Positions 27,833 through 36,657 of a DNA stretch of 64,000 nt are shown piece by piece. Origin of the DNA: Marseilla massiliensis (GTDB lineage: Bacteria; Bacteroidota; Bacteroidia; Bacteroidales; Bacteroidaceae); the NCBI RefSeq assembly GCF_016899855.1, contig NZ_JACJJG010000001.1, positions 1 through 64,000 on the forward strand. The letters are read 5' to 3'. Under the pieces are notes generated by a model that was given only the letters and a program-made list of their open reading frames with translations, had not been told where the DNA came from and searched no databases. Within the stretch, counting starts at the first letter, position 1, and every line of letters starts with the position of its first letter. Made by a program: the position numbers and the translations under genes.

Positions 27833-29154
27833 AACACATTCCTTTCTGCTCTAAGAAGTGCCACATAAGCCGGGTCGTCAGAAAACAGGCTTTCTATCTC
27901 ATCCAACTCTTTCTTGACCTTTAGAGCATCTGGCGTGTCTGCCTTTTCTTCCTTCACAAGCCGGTAGTATTCTTCCGCTTTTTCTACCATTTCATTGTAT
28001 TTGGCACTTCTGACAGTATCCATATTCATCTCGTTTATAACGATCTCCTCAATACTCCGTTTGTTCGGGTCATCAATACCCTTTACCCCGTCCAAAGTAA
28101 TTACATTCTGGCTTTTCACACTTTGCACGATAAACGGCGAGTGAGTAGTCACAATAAACTGCATCATTGGAAATGCGGTCTGCAAATCCAAGAGGATGTG
28201 CTTTTGCCAATGAGGATGTAAATACAAGTCCACCTCGTCTATCAAGACAATTCCCGGTGTCTTTTTTACCGCGTCTACACCTAAAAAACCATTGAGTTCA
28301 ATACACCGATAGGCGATTTCTGCGACGATGTTTATCATCGACTTAAAACCGTCGCTCATCATGTCATACGTGAGCCAGTAGGGTTGTGGATCTTTTGCCA
28401 TCTGTATTTCGGCAGTAAACTCATTGTTTTTCCGGTCAATCTCAATTACTTTTAATGTAGGTATGGCATCAGATAACGCATTCAGAAAGGCAATGTCAGA
28501 CCCTGCAAATTCACGCCCTTTATCCAGTTCCTTATCAAATCTATAAATCCAGTCAAATGCACTTTTGAAGTCCACTTTTTCATCCAACGCACATTTATAT
28601 GCCTTTTCTTCCCTCGAAGCACGTGCTTTTGTTTTTTCTGCCCCATTATAGTTGTTCTCAAGACGGGAAGCACCGAATGATATCATTAACGGTAATACCG
28701 ATGTTGTTTTTGTTATGTCAGCATCACGTCGTTTCTGTTCCATATTAGCCACCATATCTTTCAATTCCCCAGCATTTTTACGAGAATTTTTGGGACCAAG
28801 TCTAAGCCATTTGATGTCCTTTTCTTGGCAGGAGTATTCCTTTGATGTGAAATTGTAGTTTCCATCAATGAAGCAAGCATTTACTTCAAAAACTGGTTTC
28901 GCCTGCTGTTTTTGAAAACTTTTAGTCAATTCACTGTATTTCCTTACGACATCGCTATCTTTCGTGTTTCTGGCACAGCCGGTGACGAGAGTCAACTCTT
29001 GCAAAAAAGCGCCCAATGCTATTTGCACGGCATGAAGTAACGTGGTCTTACCTGTTGTATTATTTCCTAAAACAACATTCATTCTTGAATCAAAAATGAA
29101 AGATCGTTCTGTAAAACCACGAAAGTTCCTTATTGTTATGTCCTTTATCCTCAT
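27829..29154 (-). CDS. ptuA: Septu-like AAA ATPase (PtuA-like)
   Basis: A 441-aa SMC/OLD-type ATPase. The start MRIKDITIRNFRGF is the typical first strand of the AAA_15/AAA_21 group; Walker A GNNTTGKTTLL lies at about 30-40, Walker B VLIDEVDLYLHP at about 305, and the switch motif TTHSPF about 30 residues later. There is no TOPRIM nuclease domain, unlike OLD proteins, so the nuclease activity must come from the HNH partner encoded directly downstream with a 4-bp overlap. The gene is the middle one of an Xre-ATPase-HNH unit. It is AT-richer than the PUL and probably came with the accessory element. It could alternatively belong to a retron-related or Gabija-like system, but no reverse transcriptase or UvrD helicase is present. 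Confidence 0.78.
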   Translation of the reverse strand: MRIKDITIRNFRGFTERSFIFDSRMNVVLGNNTTGKTTLLHAVQIALGAFLQELTLVTGCARNTKDSDVVRKYSELTKSFQKQQAKPVFEVNACFIDGNYNFTSKEYSCQEKDIKWLRLGPKNSRKNAGELKDMVANMEQKRRDADITKTTSVLPLMISFGASRLENNYNGAEKTKARASREEKAYKCALDEKVDFKSAFDWIYRFDKELDKGREFAGSDIAFLNALSDAIPTLKVIEIDRKNNEFTAEIQMAKDPQPYWLTYDMMSDGFKSMINIVAEIAYRCIELNGFLGVDAVKKTPGIVLIDEVDLYLHPHWQKHILLDLQTAFPMMQFIVTTHSPFIVQSVKSQNVITLDGVKGIDDPNKRSIEEIVINEMNMDTVRSAKYNEMVEKAEEYYRLVKEEKADTPDALKVKKELDEIESLFSDDPAYVALLRAERNVL

Positions 29155-29155
29155 A

Positions 29156-29401
29156 TTATGAATTTTGTATGATGATTACTTTTTCTGCCCTTGAAGGAAT
29201 ATTGGAGACTAATAAATCCTTAACGTCTACTTGTAGCACTTCAGCTATTCTCATGAGCATCTCCAAAGATGGTTGGGATTTATTCGTACACCATTTACTA
29301 ACTGTTGTAGGGTCTTTGCCGAGCATTACGGCCAACCATTTAGCAGTACGTTTTTTTTCCGCAAGCACTACTTTTAATCTGTTTATATCTTTATCTACCA
29401 T
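29156..29401 (-). CDS. Xre-family HTH protein, first gene of the ATPase-HNH unit
   Basis: An 81-aa helix-turn-helix protein with the HTH at about 20-60 (LAVMLGKDPTTVSKWCTNKSQ). I chose the ATG at 29401, because the upstream frame only offers TTG. A TACCTTTG promoter box lies on the minus strand at 29430-29423, about 22 bp upstream. The stop sits one base before the ATPase start codon, so the three genes form one operon. It probably represses the unit and may be released on infection; this is inference from position. Confidence 0.8.
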   Translation of the reverse strand: MVDKDINRLKVVLAEKKRTAKWLAVMLGKDPTTVSKWCTNKSQPSLEMLMRIAEVLQVDVKDLLVSNIPSRAEKVIIIQNS

Positions 29402-29422
29402 AGGATGTTGTGGATTATTATG

Positions 29423-29430
29423 CAAAGGTA
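29423..29430 (-). promoter_or_regulatory. TACCTTTG -7 promoter box of the Xre-ATPase-HNH operon
   Basis: Plus-strand CAAAGGTA reads TACCTTTG on the minus strand, a full match to TAnnTTTG. The transcript start would be near 29416, about 15 nt before the ATG at 29401. Confidence 0.6.
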
Positions 29431-29662
29431 TAAAAATATATGTAACTTTGGCATGAGATATAGTAATTTTGCTGATAAATTAGCGTTTTAGTCCATTATT
29501 ATGAAAGAGGAAATTAACTACAATAAAAATTATTCATCATCTGTATGAATAAGAATCCATGCAACATCCCATTCATATTCATGCAGCTGGTTCTCACTTG
29601 TATTTATTATCTTCCTACATATATATTAAACTTGCACCTGTTGAAAGGTTTGGTGCGTACTC

Positions 29663-29716
29663 TGCAAATGTTTGCATATTGTGCAATACAACCAATTGCA
29701 GGTGCCACTAAATTTG
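29663..29716 (+). promoter_or_regulatory. Operator-like TTGCA palindromes and promoter of the divergent Xre gene
   Basis: TGCAAATGTTTGCA (29663-29676) is a perfect 6-bp-arm palindrome; TTGCATATTGTGCAA (29672-29686) overlaps it, and a third TTGCA ends at 29700. TAAATTTG (29709-29716) matches the -7 consensus and lies only 6 bp before the ATG at 29723, so the transcript may be leaderless. The remaining 29431-29662 is AT-rich with no supported gene. Confidence 0.5.
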
Positions 29717-29722
29717 TAAAAT

Positions 29723-30028
29723 ATGGACAATATCGGTGCAAAACTGAAAAGGAAACGTGAAGAAAAGAACTATTCGCAAGAGTATGTGGCTGAACAACTG
29801 GATGTTTCGCCTTCGACTGTATCCAGGGTTGAGAGCGATGCAGGCAATGTAAAACTATGCATTATAGAAAAGTATTGCAAAGTGTTGGAGATGTCCATTG
29901 CTGAATTATTTGCAGGAGATGCAAGCCCCACAGCCTACACTTATTCTGTGACTATTCAGATAGGTGTACAACGCATTGAAGAGCTACAAAAATTGGAAAA
30001 AGTTCTAGTTTCCATGCAAAAGAAATAA
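29723..30028 (+). CDS. Xre-family HTH regulator with C-terminal oligomerisation tail
   Basis: A 101-aa protein with a canonical phage-repressor-type HTH (about 5-60: KREEKNYSQEYVAEQLDVSPSTVSRVESDAG) and a short C-terminal helix (VQRIEELQKLEKVLVSM) that probably dimerises. It heads a plus-strand run of DNA-binding and replication genes, and the upstream TTGCA palindromes are plausible binding sites. Together with the divergent Xre gene it may form the control point of the accessory element. A sequence-specific target cannot be named. Confidence 0.8.
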   Translation: MDNIGAKLKRKREEKNYSQEYVAEQLDVSPSTVSRVESDAGNVKLCIIEKYCKVLEMSIAELFAGDASPTAYTYSVTIQIGVQRIEELQKLEKVLVSMQKK

Positions 30029-30043
30029 TAAAAACTTATAAAT

Positions 30044-30421
30044 ATGGAAGTTATCACAATTGACAGTGCAGCCTTTCTGAAATTGAAAGAGCAATTGGAT
30101 AGAATAGAAAGCTATATTGAGCGAACTGTGGAGTTGAACAAGGATATTGACGATGCTTTGGAAATGAGCAGCAAAGATGTAATGGAGGTCTTGCGAATAT
30201 CAGAATCCACCCTGTACAGGTGGCGGAAAAACGGGTTGGTAAAGTATCACTACGCTAATTCGGGTGATGTGAGATATTACTACAAATCTCTTTTCGTCGC
30301 CATAAAATGTTACCAAGTCAAGGTTCCAGCTACGCCTAAAGAAGAAGCCTTGAAAAGGCTCATGGAGTTTAAAGACAATGTGATTCTGAACGGCTATGTC
30401 ACTAAAGATAAAACGAAATGA
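30044..30421 (+). CDS. HTH_17/excisionase-like DNA-binding protein
   Basis: A 125-aa protein: an N-terminal coiled-coil-like helix (LKEQLDRIESYIERTVEL), then a MerR/excisionase-type winged HTH (about 48-90: DVMEVLRISESTLYRWRKNGLVKYHY). This layout is frequent beside primase and mobilisation genes of Bacteroidales mobile elements, where such proteins serve as Xis/RDF-like factors or replication helpers. Its TGA overlaps the ATG of the next gene (ATGA), so both are translated together. Confidence 0.7.
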   Translation: MEVITIDSAAFLKLKEQLDRIESYIERTVELNKDIDDALEMSSKDVMEVLRISESTLYRWRKNGLVKYHYANSGDVRYYYKSLFVAIKCYQVKVPATPKEEALKRLMEFKDNVILNGYVTKDKTK

Positions 30422-32460
30422 TAAGCAAAGACGAGATACTTGAGAGGACTAACCGAGGGTTGGATGTATTCAAATACTATTTAGGAATGCCCTTCAAGCC
30501 CGGAAAAAACTTTAGGAATCCCCTATATGAAGATAAAAACGCTTCGTGTAACATCTATTTTGACAAGCATTCGATGATGTTTAAGATGAAAGACTTTGGC
30601 AATGAAGGCTATTCCGGAGATTGTTTTTGGTTTGTGGCTACATTGAAAGGGATGAATTTAAAGACGGACTTTGTAAGTATAATTAATCTGATAGCAAAAG
30701 ACCTTCATCTGGATGTTGTTACAGATTCAAAACAATCCCTTCATCCGATAAGGCGTAATAAAGAAGCCACGATACAAATCATTGAGGTGGACGTCCCAAT
30801 ATATGAAATTGTAGAGAAGACCTTCACATGTTCCGAATTGGAATATTGGCAACAATACGGCATTACTAAAGTTGTTTTGGACACTTTTCATGTATCATCG
30901 GTCAATGTATTCAAAAGCGTGAACAGGAATAACGAACCTTTCAAAATCAAAAGTTCCGAAATAGACCCTGTTTTTGCATATAAGGGATTAGGGTACGTCA
31001 AGATATACCGCCCAATGAACAAGAAATACCGTTTCCTATATGGCGGAGAAATGCCAGATACCTATTGCTTTGGCTTTGAACAATTGCCCAATAAAGGTGA
31101 CATCGTTTTTATTACGGGTGGTGAGAAAGATGTAATGTCTTTGTATGCGAAGGGATTCCATGCTTTGTGCTTCAATAGTGAAACAGCTACAATACCTATA
31201 CAAATCATAGAAATGTTAGAGAGAAAGTTCAGGCATATCATATTCTTGTATGATTCTGACGAAACGGGTAAAAGAGAATCTTTGCGACAATGCTCAACAT
31301 TATCAGGGCATAATGTCATAAGGATCGAACTGCCTTTACCCGGAACTAAAAAGGAGAAAGACATTTCAGATTTTTTCGCATCCGGCAAAACAAAATCAGA
31401 CCTCCAGGCATTAATAACGGGTGCGCTTGAAAAATATTATTCAAATACACTCATGCTAATAAAATCATGTGAAATGGATTATAACAATCCCCCGCAAAAT
31501 TCAAAAACTGTAGTCTCAGTCAACAATGTTCCACTTGGTACCTATGACAATCTATTATGCGTTACGGGTGGAGAAGGTACAGGCAAAAGCAATTTTATTT
31601 CAGCGATCATTGCAGGAACCCTGATAGAGGTAGACGAATATTCTGAGATTGACACATTGGGACTTGACATCACTCCGAATTTCAAGCACAAAGCAATCCT
31701 GCATTATGACACGGAACAATCAGAATACCAGCTATATAAGAATATGACAAAAACCTTGAAAAGAAGTGGTTTGTCCCATATGCCCGACAGTTATCATTCA
31801 TTCTATCTTGCCTCTCTTTCCAGAAAAGAACGGTTGGATATAATAAGGGATAGTATGGATTTGTATTACCATAGGTTCGGTGGTATCCACCTTGTGGTCA
31901 TTGATGGCATAGCTGATCTGATACGTTCTGCAAACGACGAAGCTGAGAGCGTCGCCATTGTAGACGAGCTTTATCGTTTAGCAGGCATCTACCGCACCTG
32001 TATTATCTGTGTGTTGCATTTTGTACCGAACGGGATCAAATTACGAGGGCATATCGGATCGGAACTCCAACGTAAGGCAGCTGCAATTATTTCCATAGAG
32101 AAAGATGATAATCCTGTTTATTCGGTAGTGAAGGCTATAAAAGTACGTGATGGAAGCCCACTGGATGTTCCTTTGTTGCAGTTCTCGTGGGATACGGATA
32201 AAGACATGCACATTTTTGCAGGAGAAAAACCCGTTGAAGATAAGGAGCGTCGTAAACGCAACGATTTAATCAATGTTGCCAAAGAAATATTCTACACAAG
32301 AAAATCCCTGTCATACAGTGAATTATCAGAATTGTTGTGTGAGATGTTGGATGTCAAAGAGCGTACATCAAAAAATTATATTCAATACATGAAATCTAAT
32401 GGAATAATCAGCCAAAATACGTACAATAATTATATTGCAGGTAAACTCTGTAATATTTAA
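30418..32460 (+). CDS. Primase-helicase-like protein (TOPRIM plus RecA-type ATPase)
   Basis: A 680-aa replication protein. The N-terminus (NPLYEDKNASCNIYF...MFKMKDFGNEGYSGDCFWFV) resembles a degenerate CHC2-type primase zinc-binding segment without the cysteines. A TOPRIM domain follows (VFITGGEKDVMSLYAKGF at about 230, FLYDSDETGK at about 277), then a RecA/DnaB-like ATPase with Walker A TGGEGTGKSNF at about 382 and VVIDGIADLI near 497. It probably primes and unwinds DNA during replication of the element. The C-terminus looks like a winged-helix region (YSELSELLCEMLDVKERTSKNYIQYM). No DnaB-like N-terminal domain is seen. Confidence 0.75.
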   Translation: MISKDEILERTNRGLDVFKYYLGMPFKPGKNFRNPLYEDKNASCNIYFDKHSMMFKMKDFGNEGYSGDCFWFVATLKGMNLKTDFVSIINLIAKDLHLDVVTDSKQSLHPIRRNKEATIQIIEVDVPIYEIVEKTFTCSELEYWQQYGITKVVLDTFHVSSVNVFKSVNRNNEPFKIKSSEIDPVFAYKGLGYVKIYRPMNKKYRFLYGGEMPDTYCFGFEQLPNKGDIVFITGGEKDVMSLYAKGFHALCFNSETATIPIQIIEMLERKFRHIIFLYDSDETGKRESLRQCSTLSGHNVIRIELPLPGTKKEKDISDFFASGKTKSDLQALITGALEKYYSNTLMLIKSCEMDYNNPPQNSKTVVSVNNVPLGTYDNLLCVTGGEGTGKSNFISAIIAGTLIEVDEYSEIDTLGLDITPNFKHKAILHYDTEQSEYQLYKNMTKTLKRSGLSHMPDSYHSFYLASLSRKERLDIIRDSMDLYYHRFGGIHLVVIDGIADLIRSANDEAESVAIVDELYRLAGIYRTCIICVLHFVPNGIKLRGHIGSELQRKAAAIISIEKDDNPVYSVVKAIKVRDGSPLDVPLLQFSWDTDKDMHIFAGEKPVEDKERRKRNDLINVAKEIFYTRKSLSYSELSELLCEMLDVKERTSKNYIQYMKSNGIISQNTYNNYIAGKLCNI

Positions 32461-32472
32461 GAATTTGAAATT

Positions 32473-32775
32473 ATGGGACAAAGCAAAAGTCATACAAATT
32501 CACCAAATTGTTCTTCTTGTTTCTTAAGATTATGTGCCATACAGTCACAGATAGACAGGTTAGAACGGATGCTTTCTTATTCAAAGGAAACCTTAAACTT
32601 TAAGGAAGCCTGCCTTTATACAGGACTTTCAAGCAGTCAATTATATAAACTGTTGAATGGAAAAGAAGTTCCTCATTATAAGCCCCATGGAAAGTTGATA
32701 TTCTTTAACCGAAAAGAGCTCGACAGTTGGTTGTGCAGTAACAAAAGAAGCATTGAATTAGCGATGGAAATCTAA
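32473..32775 (+). CDS. Excisionase-family HTH protein
   Basis: A 100-aa protein. A CxxC pair (CSSC...CAIQ) near residue 14 and a short coiled coil are followed by an excisionase-type winged HTH (FKEACLYTGLSSSQLYKLLNGKEVPHYKPHGKLIFF pattern, about 45-85). It lies between two primase-type genes, 12 bp behind the first. Related proteins in Bacteroidales elements accompany excision or mobilisation modules. Function by family only. Confidence 0.75.
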   Translation: MGQSKSHTNSPNCSSCFLRLCAIQSQIDRLERMLSYSKETLNFKEACLYTGLSSSQLYKLLNGKEVPHYKPHGKLIFFNRKELDSWLCSNKRSIELAMEI

Positions 32776-32787
32776 AATTGAACAGAA

Positions 32788-33708
32788 ATGCCTATCATAA
32801 AGCGGATGAACATTAAATTGATCCGACAAATTCCAATTGTGGATTTTTTATTGGCAATAGGGATTTATCCGGTCAAGGTAACATCATGTTACGCATGGTA
32901 CTACGCACCATACCGAGAGGACGAAGATCTGTCCTTCAAAGTAAACAAGAACCGCAATATATGGTATGACTTCGCTACAGCCAAGAGCGGCGACATTATC
33001 GACCTTGCGGTATTGGTGTACCGCACCCACAACATTCCTAAAATATTAAAAATGATTGAGCAGGCTGCTCCTGCTGCACCTCTCAGGATACGGACATTCG
33101 TTCCGCATCCGCAACAATCAGCTCCTGATAGGACGCAACTGAAAGCAACCGTATTCCAAAACCTGCGGTTGGAATTGTTGGAATCCTTACCATTGCTTTC
33201 CTACCTTTCCAAACGAGGCATAGATATGGAAATAGCCAGTCAAGAATGTTGGGAAGCGCATTACACCTGCCATGGAAATAGTTACTATGCCATTGCATTC
33301 CCCAACGAGGCGGGAGGCTACGAGATACGCAATCCCTATTATAAGGGGTGCATTGCTCCGAAAGCGGTGTCATTCATTTCCCAAGGACAAACAGACTGCG
33401 TATGCCTGTTCGAAGGGTTCATGGACTATTTGTCCTTTCTGACCTTGCGGAAACGGGAACGGTTGTCCGTACCCTGTTATGGCGCAGACCTGTTGGTGTT
33501 GAACTTGGCAAACAACTTGCCCAAGGCATTGTCACGGCTGAAAACCTACAAGCACATCTATTGCTATCTCGACAATGACGATGCCGGACGGCGTGTGGTG
33601 GACATGCTACGGGAAATCAAAGGCGATGCCGTGCATGACATGATGGAAACCTACCCGCTCTACAAAGACCTCAATGACATCCTTGTTGGTAAGAAAAAGA
33701 TGCCGTAA
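32788..33708 (+). CDS. TOPRIM primase, CHC2-like
   Basis: A 306-aa protein typical of Bacteroidales mobile elements: an N-terminal primase zinc-finger-like region (VDFLLAIGIYPVKVTSCYAWYYAPYRED...DLSFKVNKNRNIWYDFATAKSGDIIDL), with most zinc ligands lost, and a C-terminal TOPRIM domain (CLFEGFMDYLSFL near 210, YLDNDDAGR near 262). It probably makes primers for element DNA. The start at 32788 is followed by an alternative ATG at codon 7. The DNA is visibly GC-richer from about 33.0 kb onward than the genes before it. Confidence 0.8.
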   Translation: MPIIKRMNIKLIRQIPIVDFLLAIGIYPVKVTSCYAWYYAPYREDEDLSFKVNKNRNIWYDFATAKSGDIIDLAVLVYRTHNIPKILKMIEQAAPAAPLRIRTFVPHPQQSAPDRTQLKATVFQNLRLELLESLPLLSYLSKRGIDMEIASQECWEAHYTCHGNSYYAIAFPNEAGGYEIRNPYYKGCIAPKAVSFISQGQTDCVCLFEGFMDYLSFLTLRKRERLSVPCYGADLLVLNLANNLPKALSRLKTYKHIYCYLDNDDAGRRVVDMLREIKGDAVHDMMETYPLYKDLNDILVGKKKMP

Positions 33709-33874
33709 TAATACGGATTTGCTTATTACAGAGTCTGCAATTCCTTATTTATGCGAATTTGAATGAAAATATTCCGCAAGAATCACAAAGAATTGCCATG
33801 GAATATTTGGCAGTTCGGGATGGATGCAGTATTTTTGCATGGGAAATATCGTCAAATTCATAATAAAGGCGAAT

Positions 33875-34636
33875 ATGGCAACAAAAATACAGCAAATATT
33901 GGAATCGCATCCAAATAGTTCATTGTTTTTCGGGAATTGGCTCACGAAACAGGGACTTAACTCCAAGGAGCAACATTCGTACATGAAGAGGGGTTGGCTC
34001 ACTCGTATATCCAAAGGCGTTTATGCTTTGAAAGGCAAATCGCCCACATTGCTGCAAACGGTGGCGGCTTACAATTCGCAACTTGGTAAACAGTGCATCG
34101 TGGGCGCTTATACCGCTTTGGAATTAAGGGGGTATTCACATTATCTTTCCCTCGGCAAACCTAAAGCCTACCTGTTTACCGACAAGGAAAACAAACTGCC
34201 CTTATGGATTGTTCAAGGGAATTGGGACATGGCTGTCAAGTACATGACAACCTCTTTCCTTGGAACAGACTTGAAGGCAGTCGAACCAATGGTTGTTGAA
34301 AGTAACAGTTTGCTCGTTTCTTCCCCTGAAAGGGCATTCTTGGAATGTCTTCATCTGCCAGATGCAGCTTCCTCCTTGCTGGATATGTATTACATCATGG
34401 AGAGCCTGACCACGCTTCGCCCTAAACTGGTGCAATCGTTGCTTGAATCATGCACTTCGCAAAAGGTAAAACGACTGTTTGTCTATATGGCAGAAAAAGC
34501 GGCCCACCCTTGGTTCAAGGCTCTAAAACTTGATTCTGTAACATTGGGCACATCACGATATATGATAGTGCCCACTGGAAAATACATCGCAAAATATAAT
34601 ATGACCATACCCAAAGAACTTGCTGAATATGAATAG
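33875..34636 (+). CDS. abiEi: AbiEi-type antitoxin (type IV toxin-antitoxin)
   Basis: The antitoxin and transcriptional autoregulator of an AbiE pair. I set the start at 33875 (MATKIQQILESHPNSS); the frame extends 17 codons further up without support. The N-terminal winged HTH (about 30-60, RGWLTRISKGVYALKGK) precedes the AbiEi core (about 70-230) with SPERAFLECLHLP. The 253-aa product overlaps the toxin gene by 8 bp. Known AbiE systems act as phage-abortive-infection and element-stability modules, and this pair lies beside the Septu-like operon. Confidence 0.88.
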   Translation: MATKIQQILESHPNSSLFFGNWLTKQGLNSKEQHSYMKRGWLTRISKGVYALKGKSPTLLQTVAAYNSQLGKQCIVGAYTALELRGYSHYLSLGKPKAYLFTDKENKLPLWIVQGNWDMAVKYMTTSFLGTDLKAVEPMVVESNSLLVSSPERAFLECLHLPDAASSLLDMYYIMESLTTLRPKLVQSLLESCTSQKVKRLFVYMAEKAAHPWFKALKLDSVTLGTSRYMIVPTGKYIAKYNMTIPKELAEYE

Positions 34637-35552
34637 AAACAACGCCAATACACAGATATACGCTCAGAAAGTGGAACTTCTGTTGCGACTGATGCCAATT
34701 GTCATGGAAGAGGGCGTATTTGCCGTGCATGGTGGCACTGCCATCAACCTATTTCTTAAGAACTTACCTCGCTATTCGGTTGATATAGACCTGACATATA
34801 CTCCATTAGCAGACAGAAACCAAAGTTTGGAAGACATCAACCTGCACTTGAAATCCATCAAAGAGAAAGCTGAAAAGGCTTTCAAAGGGATGCACATCGT
34901 GCCTAAGTACGACATCTGCAAACTACTTTGCGAATACCGGGGCAAACAAGTCAAGGTGGAGGTGAACCAGACCAAGAGAGGTCTTGTCGGTGGCGAAGCA
35001 TTAACCATGCCACTGAGCGACAAGGCACAAGAGGAGTTCGGACTCTACTGCGAGGCTGACATAGTTCCACTGACACAGCTATACGGCGGGAAGATTGCGG
35101 CGGCTCTTTCCCGGCAACATCCCCGTGACCTGTTTGATGTGAAATATATGGATTTGCCGATGGCAGATTGCAGGGAAGGACTTATCTTTAACTTGCTTGG
35201 CAGCGACCGTCCTATCCATGAATCGTTTTCCCCGCGGCTTATAGACCAACGTGAGGCAATGGTAAACCAATTTGATGGCATGACGGACATTCCTTTCACA
35301 TACGAGGAATTTGAGGGAACAAGGACTAAACTGATAACCGAAGTCAACCGGTTGATGACTGATGATGACAAGAGATTTTTGGTCAGTTTCGAACTTGGCG
35401 AACCGAAATGGAATGGGTATGAGTTTGAATACTTCAAAGATTACCCGTCTGTTAAATGGAAACTTGTTAATCTTGCTAAGTTGGCAAAACAGAATCCCCA
35501 AAAATTGAAAGACGAAGCGGCAAAGCTTGAAGCACTTCTTGTTGTAGAGTAG
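34629..35552 (+). CDS. abiEii: AbiEii-type nucleotidyltransferase toxin
   Basis: The toxin partner, a DNA-polymerase-beta-like nucleotidyltransferase. The start at 34629 is an ATG inside the end of the antitoxin gene. The GGTAIN motif (residues 35-40) and SVDIDLTY (50-57) supply the GG/S and the two metal-binding Asp residues of the family; a third acidic stretch follows (KVEVNQTK). 307 aa, normal length. Toxin action in this family is transfer of nucleotides, for example to tRNA, and is countered by AbiEi. Confidence 0.88.
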   Translation: MNRNNANTQIYAQKVELLLRLMPIVMEEGVFAVHGGTAINLFLKNLPRYSVDIDLTYTPLADRNQSLEDINLHLKSIKEKAEKAFKGMHIVPKYDICKLLCEYRGKQVKVEVNQTKRGLVGGEALTMPLSDKAQEEFGLYCEADIVPLTQLYGGKIAAALSRQHPRDLFDVKYMDLPMADCREGLIFNLLGSDRPIHESFSPRLIDQREAMVNQFDGMTDIPFTYEEFEGTRTKLITEVNRLMTDDDKRFLVSFELGEPKWNGYEFEYFKDYPSVKWKLVNLAKLAKQNPQKLKDEAAKLEALLVVE

Positions 35553-35627
35553 TTTATCAGCAAGCTGCTTATAACAGGTTAGACAAATAATAAAAGGTAT
35601 AAGCAAGCTTTGGCTTGCCAATTATCG

Positions 35628-35677
35628 CAAGGAAGGACAACCGCCCTATCACATCGGGGAACGGCTGTCCTTCCTTG
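35628..35677. terminator. Terminator between convergent genes
   Basis: CAAGGAAGGACA (35628-35639) pairs with TGTCCTTCCTTG (35666-35677), followed by TTTTC. It lies between abiEii (plus) and the minus-strand gene ending at 35688, and probably serves both. A shorter GCAAGC/GCTTGC hairpin is at 35602-35617. Confidence 0.7.
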
Positions 35678-35687
35678 TTTTCAGTCC

Positions 35688-36206
35688 TTATGCCGGTTTA
35701 CGCCACCTGACTTTCCAGCCGTAGACATCGGCAACGTAGGGATAGAGAGAATGTGTGAGCTTGCGGAAGCCTTTCTCGTCAATCTCAAGGTTGTAGATTT
35801 TGTCGGCTATCCGTTCGGCATTCTCCCGGCTTTTCGCCACCCGGTAAAGCACATAGTTCGTGCCGTCGTGGTGCGCCATGCGGCTGCGGATATTGTAGCC
35901 GTCACCATACCATTCCACGTCAAAACAGGATGAACGCAGTATGTCGGCGACGTTGCTGCCCAAGATTTTATAGCCCTGTCTGCGTCCGCGCCACAAGCCC
36001 AAGTCGCCAAACGCAATGATAACGCCGTCCACTTCTTTATTCAAGTTGAGCCGCTCGTCACTGAGCCAGCCGTTGACCACATCCTCCCATTCCTCATCCG
36101 TAACCACATAGCTGTCATCCTCCAAGAACTCGCGTTGGCAGTCTTGGTAATACTCCCGTGCCTCGTCGTCCATAAAGCTGTCGTTTGACCAAATAATCTG
36201 TTTCAT
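35688..36206 (-). CDS. Unknown acidic protein typical of conjugative elements (172 aa)
   Basis: A soluble, acidic protein (MKQIIWSNDSFMDDEAREYYQDC...). No signal peptide or membrane segment is visible. A central block (GVIIAFGDLGLWRGRRQGYKILGSNVADILRS) and a C-terminal block with HDGTNYVLYRVAKS are the most structured parts. I do not recognise a named domain; its acidic nature and place just before the transfer operon might suit an antirestriction-type protein, but there is no motif proof. It is transcribed divergently from the transfer operon. Confidence 0.65.
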   Translation of the reverse strand: MKQIIWSNDSFMDDEAREYYQDCQREFLEDDSYVVTDEEWEDVVNGWLSDERLNLNKEVDGVIIAFGDLGLWRGRRQGYKILGSNVADILRSSCFDVEWYGDGYNIRSRMAHHDGTNYVLYRVAKSRENAERIADKIYNLEIDEKGFRKLTHSLYPYVADVYGWKVRWRKPA

Positions 36207-36657
36207 CGTTTTGATAATTTAATGTTAGACTTCTTCTTCCTTCCCTGCCGTCGGGCTTTTACCCGTCCAAAGGGACTTGTTTTTACGTGCAAGAGCCAAG
36301 GCGGAAAGGAGGGAACGAATGCAAGGAGGAAGCTGGCCGCCCTCCCGGAACTGCGCCTTGCAGCTTCCCGACCGCCTTACCTTCGCACAGGAAAAACAAC
36401 GGCCGTGGACAGCCAGTGCGTTTCGTTGCCCGGAGAAGATATACTTCGATGGTCAGGCAAGTACAACAGAACAGCCGAAGCAGGTATAACTGCCTTTAGC
36501 AAGGTTGTCAAAGTATGATTGACAGTATGATTTCTCCGTCCGAAGAAAAATCAAGTTAAAGCAGCACAGTATTTCAGTCTGAGGTTTCGCAAGACGGCTT
36601 TTCCATTATTCTTTTGCAGGCAAAACGAGATTGTAAACCTATAAACCAGACAAAGCA
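36207..36657. other. Control region upstream of the transfer operon
   Basis: 450 bp between divergent genes. Small ORFs on the plus strand are not convincing. TTCTTTTG (36609-36616, one base off the -7 consensus) lies 42 bp before the first transfer gene and may be its promoter. The stretch is unusually GC-rich around 36300-36450. It is the only long gap beside the transfer genes, so an origin of transfer could lie here, but I see no nic-site motif I can name. Confidence 0.35.

Noticed and set aside
27829-29154. OLD nuclease or Gabija GajA identity for the ATPase
   Set aside because: No TOPRIM motifs after the ATPase part and no UvrD-like partner. The neighbour is an HNH protein.
30418-32460. 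Relaxase in the replication block
   Set aside because: The motifs seen are TOPRIM and Walker A. There is no HUH or HxH triad of a relaxase.
36222-36518. 98-codon ORF in the gap before the transfer operon
   Set aside because: Arg/Pro-rich composition with overlapping ORFs in all three plus frames, as in GC-rich non-coding DNA. No start signal and no domain.
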